Shown here piece by piece: positions 10,489 to 21,639 of a DNA stretch of 64,000 bases. Below the pieces are notes generated by a model. It was not told where the DNA came from, did no database searches, and saw only the letters and a program-made list of their open reading frames with translations. This DNA is from Verrucomicrobiota bacterium. GTDB lineage: Bacteria; Verrucomicrobiota; Verrucomicrobiia; Limisphaerales; J093. Every line of letters starts with the position of its first letter. Position 1 is the stretch's first letter. The stretch is from contig JAOSKK010000004.1 in assembly GCA_027493615.1 (NCBI GenBank), forward strand, positions 107,011-171,010, in the 5' to 3' direction. A program made the position numbers and the translations under genes.

Positions 10489-11643
10489 ATGAACATGACC
10501 CGGCGTTCCCTGCGCCATCGCTCCCATCCACGCAGCCTCACCTCGTCGGGAGGGTTCCCCCGGCTCCGCAGCCTGCTGGCGGCCGCGGGACTGCTGCTGA
10601 TCGTGACCTCGCCGCCCGTCGGCCTCGCTACCACACCGGTGGGGTCCGCCACCGCCGACGCGACCGGCGGCACGCCCTCGACTCCTCTGGCGCCGCCGAA
10701 GCCTGGCGGATGCTCGAGCACATGCAGCCGCCGGCTGAGCCCGCCGACTGGGCGACGCGTTCGCCCACGGACGAGGCACGGCGGGAGCATTACCAGAAGC
10801 AGGTCGAGTTCGCCTGCCAGGCCACTGATCTGGCGAGCGAGTTCTATCGGCGCTTTCCGGATCATGACCAGGCGCCCGCGGCCATGACGCTCGAAAGACG
10901 GTGGATGGCGCCGTTCCAGGAGGCCGTCCTCGAGCATCGGGCGGTGCGGTTCGAGGCCGAAGCGGCACGGGAGCACGCCGGGGATGAACTGGCCATCTGG
11001 ACGGAGATCGAGCGCAAGGCGCGCGCAATGCAGGATGCATTCCCGGAAAGCTACGCCCCGAGCCAGTGGCTCCTCCGCATCGCGCGTCGGGCGGAGACCG
11101 GCCATGCCAGGAAGCTGGCCGCCGAGGTCCGGGACCGCAAGGGGCTGGCCGATTTCGTGCGGGGAGGAGGCGGTGGCGCTCCTGAAGAGGCTCGACATGG
11201 TGGGCAAACCGCTGGCGATGCAGTTCACGGCCCTGGATGGTCGCGAGGTGGACCTCGGCCAGATGAAGGGCAAGGTCGTGCTGGTAGATTTCTGGGCTTC
11301 CTGGTGTGTGCCGTGTGTCGCGGAGCTGCCCCAGATCCTGGCCACCTACGACAAGCTCCATGCGGAAGGACTCGAGGTTGTGGGCATCAGCTTCGACGAG
11401 CACCGCGAGAACCTGGTCCGCTTTCTGGCAGCGAAGCGTGTCCCCTGGCCCCAGTTCTTCGACGGCCAGGGCTGGAGCAACCGGGTCGGCCGGGAGCTCG
11501 GGATTCAGACCCTGCCCACGCTCTGGCTCGTGGACCGGCAAGGACAGCTCCGCGACCTCAACGCGCGCTCCGCCCTCGAGGACAAGGTCCGCCGGCTCCT
11601 GGCCGAGCCGTCCGATTCCAGCCCCGCGCCGAACGGAGGGTGA
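10489..11643 (+). CDS. TlpA-like exported thioredoxin (two frameshifts)
   Basis: Membrane-anchored or periplasmic thiol oxidoreductase. The N-terminus carries a signal segment (LLAAAGLLLIVTS). A helical, charged middle region contains EHYQKQVEFACQATDLASEFYRRFP. The C-terminal TlpA/AhpC-type domain has VDFWASWCVPCVAELPQ with the CVPC active site, VVGISFDEHRENLVRFL and the cis-Pro loop QTLPTLWLVDR. Frame shifts lie near 10700 and 11165; the thioredoxin domain itself is uninterrupted. It heads a tight set of genes reaching to about 14.7 kb that all look like envelope redox proteins, and probably supplies or relays electrons there. Confidence 0.85.
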
Positions 11644-11692
11644 CCGTTGGCCGGGGCGTAAGGATGACTCGCCTGGACCGACTGATCGGCTG

Positions 11693-11979
11693 ATGACCGT
11701 GGTTGTTTCCCTCTTGCTGATCGGCACCGGATCCTACCTTCTCGCCGGACTCGGTTTCGCGCTGGCGTTTGTTACGGTGGGTGTTGGACGCATGGATCCT
11801 CACGCGGCGCAGGCTGGGTGGGGGTTCCGCGTCCTGATCTTTCCTGGAACCGTCTTCCTCTGGCCGCTACTGGCCCGTCGCTGGCTTCGCGGCGAGCGGA
11901 TGCCGCCGATGGAACGGACTGCTCACCGGGGGGCGTGCGGTTGGAGGCAGCCTCCGCTCAGAAATCCGGGATCCCATGA
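11693..11979 (+). CDS. Small membrane protein of the redox cluster (one frameshift)
   Basis: Unrecognised small protein with two predicted membrane helices: SLLLIGTGSYLLAGLGFALAF near residues 6-27 and FRVLIFPGTVFLWPLLARRW near 44-63. A G-run slip around 11930 moves the frame; after it the chain reads VRLEAASAQKSGIP and stops at TGA 11977-11979, which overlaps the ATG of the next gene (ATGA). That overlap supports both the frame correction and an operon. No known domain; a membrane partner of the downstream cytochrome-like protein is a guess. Confidence 0.55.
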
Positions 11980-12131
11980 CCCGCATGCATCGTCAGTCAC
12001 ATCGTTACGCCGTGCTCGCGCTTGCCCTGCTGCTGCCGCTGGTGTTGGTGCTGGGCTTGTGGGCTCGACGCCCCGTTCCGGTGGCCTCTGCCGACGTGGC
12101 CTCTTGGGAGGCCAACCTTCCACCCCGCTGA
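11976..12131 (+). CDS. 51-residue single-helix protein of the redox cluster
   Basis: Starts at ATG 11976, overlapping the preceding stop, and ends at TGA 12129-12131, three bases before the next ATG. After MTRMHRQSHRY comes a strong hydrophobic helix (VLALALLLPLVLVLGLW), then RRPVPVASADVASWEANLPPR. The tight spacing on both sides and the single helix indicate a real small membrane protein, perhaps an accessory of the ferric-reductase-like protein. No homologue is recognised. Confidence 0.6.
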   Translation: MTRMHRQSHRYAVLALALLLPLVLVLGLWARRPVPVASADVASWEANLPPR

Positions 12132-12134
12132 GCG

Positions 12135-13335
12135 ATGGGCCTGCAGTACCAAGCCGTCCAGTGGAACCGCCAGAAGCGGCTCTACGACAGCGTCCTGGCC
12201 GCGGGCGTGGGCGGATTTCTGGTGCTATTCCTCGGCGTGACCAAGGCGCTGCACCCGACAATCACCGATGAGATCCTCCTGATGCGGGCCACGAGCTGCG
12301 CCGCGTTTCTCCTCTTGCACTTCGTCCTCAGTGTGGGGCCGCTTTGCCGGCTGAACCCGCGCTTCCTGCCGTTGCTCTACAACCGTCGCCACGCCGGCGT
12401 CACGATGGCCTTCCTCGGACTCGCCCATGGCGTTCTGGCGATGGCGACCTACCACGCGGGCGGCGACCTCAATCCGCTGTTGAGTGTCTTCCTCTCCGAG
12501 CGGTTCACCGGGCCGCTGTCCACGCTGCCGTTCCAACCGTTTGGATTTGTCGCGCTGGCGATCATCCTCCTCATGGCGGCGACCAGCCACGATTTCTGGC
12601 TGGCGAACCTGACCGCGCCTGTCTGGAAGACGCTGCACATGCTGGTGTACCTCGCCTATGCCCTCCTGGTCGTCCATGTGACTTTCGGCGTTCTGCAGGC
12701 CGAAACCCACCCCGCCCTGGCGATCGCGACGGGCCTGGGTCTCACGACCGTGACTGGATTGCACCTCGCTGCGGCCTTCAAGGAACGCCCGCTGGACGTC
12801 CCCGCGGAGGCGGCCAGTCGGAGATCCGTGACCGATCGCACCCACACCGCTTCGCCGCCGCCGCGGTCCGCGATCACCCCGGGACTGGCGCGCGGGCCTG
12901 CGGTTTGCGGCACCGACCACGTCCTGGTGGAGGTGTGTGCCGTGGCGGACATCCCCGAGAAGCGCGCCCGCATCGTCTGTCTTTCCGGTGAGCGCGTCGC
13001 GATCTTCAAGTATGACGGTCGGATCTCCGCCGTCTCGAACGTGTGCCAGCACCAGAACGGGCCGCTGGGGGAAGGGAAGATCCTCGACGGCTGCATCACC
13101 TGCCCCTGGCACGGGTACCAGTACCTCCCGGACACGGGCGCGTCGCCACCGCCCTTCCGCGAGCAGGTCCCGACGTTCAACGTGCAGGTCAGCGGCGGTC
13201 GCGTCTACGTGGATCCCCGGCCCAATCGACCGGGGGGCGCGGGCGGAACCTGCGCTGGTCGGGGAGGGGGAATCTGCCACGCTCCTCCAGGGCAAGGAGC
13301 GTGCCGGACGGCAGGAAATGCTCGTACCGCCATGA
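12135..13335 (+). CDS. Ferric-reductase-like membrane domain fused to Rieske [2Fe-2S] domain
   Basis: About 400 residues. Residues 15-215 form a ferric-reductase-like/MsrQ-like membrane domain of six helices with haem-ligand candidates in LLLHFVLSVGPLCRL, MAFLGLAHGVLAMATYH and LHMLVYLAYALLVVHV. After a linker a Rieske domain follows, with cluster ligands C-x-H in VCQHQNGPLG and C-x2-H in CITCPWHGYQY. The combination suggests electron transfer between a membrane b-haem and an iron-sulfur cluster. A frame slip in a G6 run near 13231 must be corrected; the chain then ends at a TGA overlapping the next ATG (13332). The partner reductase and the electron acceptor are unknown. Confidence 0.85.
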
Positions 13336-14105
13336 ACGACGATTTCTACGTGGGTTGGATGGACCAGGCCCCTCCTGGGCACGCCCGGCTGGCGCGCCGG
13401 TTTGCGCTGGGTGTGCTGGGGGTGGCGGTTCTGCTCGGTGCGGCGATCGCCGGGGCGCAGCGCCTCATTGGCGTCGCCTACTTCGAATGGGGCCACGTGC
13501 GGGAGTTCACCGGGGTACTCCACGCGGATCCCTATCCGCATCTGGTGCTCCCTGGGGGAGAGACCGAGGCCAGCGGCAAGGCCGCCTGGCTGGCCGCCCC
13601 GCTGGTGGCGCCTTACAAGTTCGGTGTCGGACGGACGGACATCGAACCGTTCGACGGTCAGGCCGTTACCCTGCGCGCCACCCGCATCCGCCGCGACGGC
13701 CACCTCCTGCTCGAACTCGAACCGGGTTCGATCCAACCAGCGACGCTCTCGATTCCGGCCGAGATCGCCGAGCCCGTCGTGGTGTCCTTGGGTCGCCACG
13801 TGTTCCAGGGGGAGATCGTCGACAGCAAGTGCTGGATGGGAGTGATGAATCCAGGGGTGCTCACGCCCCACCGCGCGTGCGCTGTCCGCTGTATCAGCGG
13901 TGGCGTGCCGCCCATGTTGCTCGTGCGACGGGCAGGCCGGCCGCCCCTCAACCTGCTGCTGGTCTCGCCCGACGACCAGCCCGTGAACGATCAGGTGCTG
14001 GACCTCGTGGCCGAACCGGTCGAGGTCACCGGCGACGTGGTCCGCCAGGGCGAACTGCTCACCCTTCGGTGCGACCCGGCCTCGATCCGGCGCCGCCCGC
14101 CTTAG
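13332..14105 (+). CDS. Membrane-anchored Cys-rich protein of the redox cluster
   Basis: 257 residues, start overlapping the Rieske-protein stop. One membrane helix near residues 24-44 (FALGVLGVAVLLGAAIAGA) anchors a periplasmic domain. The distinctive part is around residues 162-190: DSKCWMGVMNPG followed by PHRACAVRCISGG, four cysteines and a histidine in a conserved-looking arrangement that could bind a metal, a haem or a disulfide. I do not recognise the family name. Its place after the Rieske protein suggests it is the substrate-binding or electron-accepting partner. It ends at a TAG. Confidence 0.75.
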   Translation: MNDDFYVGWMDQAPPGHARLARRFALGVLGVAVLLGAAIAGAQRLIGVAYFEWGHVREFTGVLHADPYPHLVLPGGETEASGKAAWLAAPLVAPYKFGVGRTDIEPFDGQAVTLRATRIRRDGHLLLELEPGSIQPATLSIPAEIAEPVVVSLGRHVFQGEIVDSKCWMGVMNPGVLTPHRACAVRCISGGVPPMLLVRRAGRPPLNLLLVSPDDQPVNDQVLDLVAEPVEVTGDVVRQGELLTLRCDPASIRRRPP

Positions 14106-14144
14106 GCATCAGCCTCGAGGCCAGCCCGTCTCCGACTCCCGAGT

Positions 14145-14728
14145 GTGACACCTGTCCCGGTCATCCTGGTCGTCGCCGACATCAGCGGCTACACCCGCTA
14201 CCTCATGGCCAACGCCAGGACCTCGCCCACAGCCAGGCGATCATCAGCGACCTGATCGAGACCGTCCTGCGCGAGGTTGAACCGCCGCTGGCGGTGGCGA
14301 AACTCGAAGGCGACGCGGTGTTCTTCTCCGGGCGTAAGACCACGACCGACCCGCTGCCTCGCGAACAACGTCGCGCCCTCGGGCAACGTCTGGTCCGCTT
14401 CCTCGATGCCTTTCGTCAACGGGTGCACGAGCTCGAACAAGCCACCCTCTGCCGGTGCAGCGCCTGCCGGCACATCGGCGGCCTTAAGCTCAAGTTGATT
14501 GCCCACAGCGGCGAGGCGCTCTTTCACCGGATCGACGGCCACGAGGAACTGGCGGGTCCCGATGTGATCATCGTCCACCGCTTGCTGAAGAACTCGGTCG
14601 CCGCGTCCGAATACATCCTGCTCACCGAGCCGGCCGCGGGGGACGTCGAACTGCCGCACCCCCTGCAACTCCGGTCCGCAGAGGAACACGTCGCCGACAT
14701 CGGCGTGCTGCGCATGGGTGTGCGATGA
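14145..14728 (+). CDS. DUF2652-type protein related to class III nucleotidyl cyclases
   Basis: About 195 residues. It begins with the cyclase-like strand PVILVVADISGYTRYLM, then (after a one-base loss near 14216) AIISDLIETVL, the KLEGDAVFF segment, a Cys pair in CRCSACRHIGGLKLKLIAHSG, and LAGPDVIIVHRLLKNS. These are hallmarks of DUF2652 proteins, which share the adenylate-cyclase fold but have no proven cyclase activity. GTG 14145 is chosen because the first strand follows at once. It follows the redox cluster with a gap of about 40 bases; the link may be only positional. Confidence 0.8.
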
Positions 14729-15162
14729 TACCGGCCAGGAACACGACTGGAAGAGGGCCCACGACGAACCCCTCCGCGAACTGGAGCACGGACTTGCAGT
14801 CCGCAGTGCGCACAAAGGCCTCGCGGTTGCGGGTTGCACGCCCGCACTCGATGCCCACGCATCCCCGCTGGGTGTGTCGCCAAAGCAACAACCAGCCTCG
14901 TTCCTGGCTCGGTGCGCCCGCGCCGCACGCTGGCATGCTTGGCTCTGGTTCAGCCCACTGTGGGCCGACCGCGCGCGGCGCGCGCCCGGGCATAACGCGT
15001 TGGCAGCGTTCTCGGTCCTGGCCGCGCCGTTGTTCCTCCCGGCGGGCCTGGTGCTCTTGGCCCTGCGCTTCGTCGCGCGGGAACTGCGCCCCCGCCACAC
15101 CTCACCCGCTTCCGTCGCGGCCTGGCCAGGTTCGCCCCCGCCGCGCGATGCATGATGGCGGC
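14729..15162. other. No convincing gene; contains a small palindrome
   Basis: About 430 bases with open frames on both strands but no recognisable protein. A near-perfect hairpin (CGGACT, three-base loop, AGTCCG) lies at about 14791-14805 inside a longer imperfect palindrome, in a stretch resembling the interspersed repeats found elsewhere in the window. The rest may be decayed coding sequence. Confidence 0.4.
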
Positions 15163-15828
15163 ATGCCTCCGATGAAAGCCCCACCCGAAACCGCCTCAAC
15201 CCTCCGACACCGGGCTGCTTTCCGGACTCGCCGCCACGCCGTCTGGAGCAAGCGAACCTGGATCGGCCTGATCGCCCACTTGTGGCTGTCGGCCTCGGTC
15301 CTCGCGCAGCAGGTCACCGAGGTGGGCCCCATCGGTTTGACCGTGGCCCACCTGGACCGGCCGCTCGCGTTCTTCACGAACGCCCTGCCGTTCGAACTCG
15401 AGGCAGTCACCCACCAAAGCGGTGACGGCTGGGACCAGCTCTATGCGCTCGATCGAGTGGACGCGCGCCAGGCCACCTTGAAGTTGGGGGAGGAGCGCAT
15501 CACCCTCACGGAGCATCGGACCCGACCGGGCCGTCCCATCCCGCCCGATTCGCGCAGTCTGGATCACTGGTTCCAGCACATCGCCATCGTGGTCAGCGAC
15601 ACCGAGGCGAGCCTCCGGTTCTATCGGGATGTGCTCGGGTTCCGGGTGGCGGGTGGGGCGGAGAATCATGGGGTCGAGCAGGAGCACCTGAACCAGGTCT
15701 TCGGCGCGCGCTTGCGCATCACCGCACTCCGCGCCCCGCGCGGGCCCGGGATCGAGTTCCTCGAATTCCGGGACTCCGATGGTCACGCGCTGCAACTAGT
15801 CGAGCCGGCCCCAGACTCGCGTCCGTAG
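15163..15828 (+). CDS. Exported VOC/glyoxalase-fold protein
   Basis: About 220 residues with a signal-like segment (WIGLIAHLWLSASVLAQQ). Two vicinal-oxygen-chelate half repeats follow: VGPIGLTVAHLDRPLAFFTNALPFE and WFQHIAIVVSDTEASLRFYRDVLGF, with metal-ligand candidates in HIAIVV and the terminal IEFLEFRD. Such proteins are isomerases, dioxygenases or binding proteins; the export signal argues against a glyoxalase. Start is uncertain among the in-frame ATGs at 15148, 15163 and 15172. Confidence 0.8.
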   Translation: MPPMKAPPETASTLRHRAAFRTRRHAVWSKRTWIGLIAHLWLSASVLAQQVTEVGPIGLTVAHLDRPLAFFTNALPFELEAVTHQSGDGWDQLYALDRVDARQATLKLGEERITLTEHRTRPGRPIPPDSRSLDHWFQHIAIVVSDTEASLRFYRDVLGFRVAGGAENHGVEQEHLNQVFGARLRITALRAPRGPGIEFLEFRDSDGHALQLVEPAPDSRP

Positions 15829-15992
15829 CCCACATTGGTCGAGCGGACCAGCGTGGGCCGCAAGGCCAGCTCCGGCAACCGGACGTCTCGGCGGTCGCTG
15901 ACCTTGACTCCGGCCCAGGAGGGCCACCCCTGCCCGGGGGTGTGCGCTGGCCGGGATTCTCGACCGCCGCAACGTTGCACCCTCGCCCTATC

Positions 15993-16117
15993 ATGCATCC
16001 ATCCATGGTCGCAGATCTCCTCGTGTCGGTCGTGTTCGCGGGGATGACTGGGGAAGCGGTGGCTCTGACGCGCACTTTGACGCTCGACGGCGCCCAGAAG
16101 GCCGCGGAAGCTGCCGC
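15993..16117 (+). pseudogene. 5' remnant of a GlcG/HbpS-like heme-binding protein gene
   Basis: Reads a signal-peptide-like start (MHPSMVADLLVSVVFAGMTG) and then TRTLTLDGAQKAAEAA, which resembles the beginning of GlcG/HbpS domains. Similarity stops abruptly near 16117, where the sequence continues as the end of a nucleotidyltransferase fragment on the other strand. Best read as a gene cut by a rearrangement. Identification rests on a short stretch only. Confidence 0.35.
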
Positions 16118-16360
16118 GTCGCCTCGATCACCTGGCGGAAGAAGGGGTGGCGCACCGACCGCTCAGTGACCATGTCCACGGGGCGTCCGAACAAGGCCTC
16201 GAGCTCGTGGGCCAGCCCAAAGTAGTTCTCGGTGTAGTCCGCCGGTGACGACTCATCGAGCGCCACCAGGAAATCGAGGTCGCTGGCCTCTGGCCGGAAA
16301 CGGGCGCTCGCCGCGGAGCCAGAGAACCGAGCTATCGAGGACACACGATGGTTTGATCGC
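16118..16360 (-). pseudogene. Nucleotidyltransferase-domain (MNT-like) fragment
   Basis: On the minus strand the motif GSAA with a spaced [11 protein letters not shown] marks a minimal nucleotidyltransferase, followed by YFGLAHELEALFGRPVDMVTE and HPFFRQVIEATRQL, as in MNT proteins of MNT/HEPN toxin-antitoxin pairs. The usual N-terminal helix is missing (the region runs into the sigma-54 activator gene), and the C-terminus ends at the junction with the HbpS remnant. No HEPN partner is nearby. Probably a relic of a lost module. Confidence 0.6.
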
Positions 16361-16420
16361 TTGATGCGAACTAAGGCCCGGACTAATCTGCGGTCCGCGG
16401 GCGATTCTGCCGCACCACGC

Positions 16421-18926
<2,506 letters not shown>

Positions 18927-18986
18927 CCACGACCACGCTCACCCGGACCGGCAGGGTCGGACGTCTTCCCTCGACGGCGGTCGCCT

Positions 18987-19249
18987 TCACGAGGTGACCG
19001 CGAGCTGCGCTTCCACGAACAGCGAGCAGGCAATGAACCGGACGCCGCGGGAGCGGAGCTCCGCGAGCAGCGTCACGCCTTCAGCGTCCAGGTACTCGAC
19101 CTCGGCCAAGTTCAAGAACAACGCGCGGCCCGACGCGAGGACGCGTTCGCAGGCCTGGCGAGCCTCGGCCGCCCACGGGCCGGCGATGCGACCTTCCAGT
19201 CGCAGCGTCACGTGATGGTCCGGCGGGGGAGTTCCGTGATGCGCAACAT
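18987..19249 (-). CDS. STAS-domain protein next to an ECF sigma factor (frameshift likely)
   Basis: Small STAS-fold protein (anti-anti-sigma-like): TLRLEGRIAGPW, then ALFLNLAEVEYLDAEGVTLLAEL. The stretch starting at ATG 19249 reads MLRITELPRRTIT and fits directly onto TLRLEGRIAG if one base is restored near 19213. The gene then starts 8 bases after the sigma-factor stop, so the two form an operon. The usual phosphorylatable Ser before the DAEG loop is not evident, so a scaffold role is as likely as partner switching. Confidence 0.75.
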
Positions 19250-19256
19250 ACCCGGA

Positions 19257-19883
19257 TCAAAGGTCAACCGAGGCCGGCGCGGCGGGTTTTGGCGAGGCAG
19301 GCCACCAGCCCGCGAGAGACTCGCGGAGTTGCTTCCGGGCCCGGTGCAGCATGACCCACAGGTTGTTCTCGGAAATCTGTAGCGACTGGCAGACCTCGCG
19401 GTTGGGGCGCTCCTCGATGGCGTAGAGTTGGAACACCTGGGCCAGGCGCGGTGGGAGTTTGCCGAGCGCGACCTCGAGCTGTTCTCGGAACTCGGCCAGT
19501 TCCATCCGCCGGCTGGGCGAGAGGCATTCGTCGGCGACCTCGTGCACCCAGCGCACCGCGTCGTCTTCGGACTCCCGGTCGCGACACGCCGGAAGCGGTT
19601 CGGCACGATGCGCGCGTTCGCGCCAAGTGCGGCGGAGGTGATCGAGGATTTTGTGGCGGAGGATGCCCACCAGCCAGGTCCGTTCGGAGGACTGGCCGGC
19701 GAAGCGATGCTGGGCCTTGAGGGCAGCCAGGAAGGTCTCTTGCACCAGGTCTTCGGCGACATCCGCATCGCGCACCTGGCCGAGCGCGAAATGGTAAAGG
19801 TAGTCGCCGTGCGTTTCGACCCAGTCGCCGGCGGTACCGGCGGCGGGAGTCGCGTTCGAGGTGGGATCGGGTCGTTCTATCAT
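19257..19883 (-). CDS. ECF RNA polymerase sigma factor
   Basis: 208 residues. Region 2 is clear (YLYHFALGQVRDADVAEDLVQETFLAAL ... ERTWLVGILRHKILDHLRR) and region 4 follows (ALGKLPPRLAQVFQLYAIEERPNREVCQSLQISENNLWVMLHRARKQLRESL). It is of the sigma-70 family, ECF type, with a proline-rich tail and no fused sensor. The STAS gene directly downstream may be its regulator; no classical anti-sigma factor with a membrane helix is adjacent. The start at 19883 leaves a 288-base divergent spacer to the YHS gene. Confidence 0.93.
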   Translation of the reverse strand: MIERPDPTSNATPAAGTAGDWVETHGDYLYHFALGQVRDADVAEDLVQETFLAALKAQHRFAGQSSERTWLVGILRHKILDHLRRTWRERAHRAEPLPACRDRESEDDAVRWVHEVADECLSPSRRMELAEFREQLEVALGKLPPRLAQVFQLYAIEERPNREVCQSLQISENNLWVMLHRARKQLRESLAGWWPASPKPAAPASVDL

Positions 19884-20171
19884 GGCAGCACCCCCGCATG
19901 CAGCCGGGATGCCACGACGCCGCGCGGCGCAGCGAGTTGCGGAATCCCCAGGAAAACCATGGGCTTCTCGTTGCCGACCCCCCGGGGAGCGGACCGACCC
20001 GGCGGCTCGTGGCCGCGAACAGTCGTGGGCAGCCGCGACGCTTCGTGGGAGCGAGTTGACAGCGCGTTGGGAGCCCTTCCCACGCGCGAGTCTCATGCCC
20101 CGGCGGTCAAAGCTGACCCTGCGGTATCCCGGGCCTGTAAGGCTGGCCTTCGGGCTTCGACCCACTGGCGT

Positions 20172-20624
20172 ATGAAAGAATGTCTCCTGGTTACGATGTT
20201 GATGACCTTGGCCTGGTCGGCATGGGGCCAGACCAACAACCTGGTGAATGTGGACAAGGCCGGCCTGGCGCTCCAGGGCCACGACCCGGTTGCGTTCTTC
20301 GTGGACAGCAAGCCGGTCAGGGGGCGCGCCGAGTTGCAGAGCGTTCATCAGGGAGCCACCTACCGGTTTGCCTCGGCGGAGCACAAGGCGCGCTTCGACA
20401 AGGAACCGGACAAGTACGCGCCGGCCTTCGGTGGCTTCTGCGCCTACGGCGTCTCACGCAACAAACTGGTGGGCGTCGACGTCGAGGCCTTCCAGATCGT
20501 GAACGGACGTCTCTTGCTCCAATACAGCAAGGGCGTCCGGAACGATTTCAACAAGGACCCGGAGGGGAACCTGAAACGGGCCGACCAGAACTGGCCGGGG
20601 TTGCTCCGCCAGAAGGGAAAGTGA
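20172..20624 (+). CDS. Exported YHS-domain protein
   Basis: 150 residues with a signal peptide ending WSAWGQ. The YHS-like core reads LALQGHDPVAFFVDSKPV, ATYRFASAEHKARFDKEPDKYAPAFGGFCAYG, with the Cys and aromatic residues expected of a metal-binding YHS fold. Family members are periplasmic and often accompany copper or redox proteins. It opens a run of closely spaced genes (YHS, DoxX, DinB, VTT/ATP-grasp, NRDE). Confidence 0.9.
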   Translation: MKECLLVTMLMTLAWSAWGQTNNLVNVDKAGLALQGHDPVAFFVDSKPVRGRAELQSVHQGATYRFASAEHKARFDKEPDKYAPAFGGFCAYGVSRNKLVGVDVEAFQIVNGRLLLQYSKGVRNDFNKDPEGNLKRADQNWPGLLRQKGK

Positions 20625-20665
20625 ACCCCGTGCCGACAGCCCGGACCGCCGCACCCCACACCCCG

Positions 20666-21081
20666 ATGCATCCCCGCTCCAGGGCGCAACAGATCGCGAG
20701 TTGGCTTTGCCGGCTTCTCGCTGTGGGCATCCTCCTGCAAACGTTGTTCTTCAAGTTCACCGGGGCCGAGGAATCGCGCTACATCTTCACGACGGTGGGC
20801 CTCGAACCTTGGGGCCGGTATGCGTCGGGTGTGGCGGAACTGATCGCCGCAGGGCTGCTGCTCACGCCGCGTCTGGTCTGGGCGGGGGCCTTGCTCGCTC
20901 TGGGGTTATGGCCGGTGCGATCCTTGCGCATCTCACCGTGCTCGGAGTCGTGGTCCAGAACGACAGTGGATTGTTGTTCGGGCTGGCGATCGTGGTGACC
21001 GGCTGCAGCCTGGCCGCGCTGTGGCTGAACCGGGGCACCATTCCCGGCTTCCGACACCGGTTGGAGGCGCGTCACGCATGA
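20666..21081 (+). CDS. DoxX-family membrane protein (one frameshift)
   Basis: Four-helix membrane protein: ASWLCRLLAVGILLQTLFFKFTG, a second helix around VAELIAAGLLLTPRLV, then (after a missing G near 20906) VMAGAILAHLTVLGVV and LLFGLAIVVTGCSLAALWL. This is the DoxX/SURF4 pattern, linked to quinone or thiol redox systems. Its stop overlaps the DinB ATG. A GTG at 20621 overlapping the YHS stop is a possible earlier start. Confidence 0.8.
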
Positions 21082-21639
21082 ACGCGACCTGTTCTCCCGG
21101 CCGCGCGTCACTCGAGGCGGTGATCGAGGTTTTGGACCAGGGTGAAGCGCTGTTGGACCGACTTCCCGACGCGGTCTATGGGCGCGCCTTGCCAATGGCC
21201 TTCAACGCCACCATCGGGGGACACTACCGGCATTGCCTGGATCACTTCCGGAGCCTGCTCGCGGCAGCCCGCCGGGGCGACTTGGACTACGACCGTCGCG
21301 AGCGGGGCACCTTGGTCGAACGCGACCGCTACGCCGCGCTCAATGCCACCCGCGGCCTTGCGCGACGGGTATCGTGACCTCGACGAGTGCTGCCTGGTCC
21401 GCGAACTGCGGGTGACGTGCCAGACCAGCTACGCGACCGTGGACACGCAAGTCGCCTACTCGACGGTCGGGCGGGAGATCATGTACGTCGTGGCCCACGC
21501 GGTGCACCACTACGCGCTGATTGGAATCCTGTGCGGCATGCTGGGCATCAAGCTACCCGTTCGTTTTGGCGTCGCGCCGTCCACGCTCAAGCATCAGGTC
21601 GAAGGGGGCCGCAGTCTGCGGACGGCGCATGAGCCCTGA
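21078..21639 (+). CDS. DinB-like four-helix protein (one frameshift)
   Basis: DinB superfamily protein of about 186 residues. It has the N-terminal helix LEAVIEVLDQGEALLDRLPDAVY, the His-containing GGHYRHCLDHFRSLL, then after a slip near 21355 the helices CQTSYATVDTQVAYS and MYVVAHAVHHYALIGIL. The three histidines (HYRHCLDHF; HAVHHY) fit the metal site of the fold. Biochemical role unknown; some relatives are thiol-dependent transferases. ATGA overlap with DoxX and 11-base overlap with the next gene. Confidence 0.8.

Noticed and set aside
12225..13871. A 548-codon minus-strand open frame opposite the Rieske protein
   Set aside because: It is antisense to conserved membrane and Rieske motifs and is rich in Arg/Gly/His as expected of GC-rich shadows.
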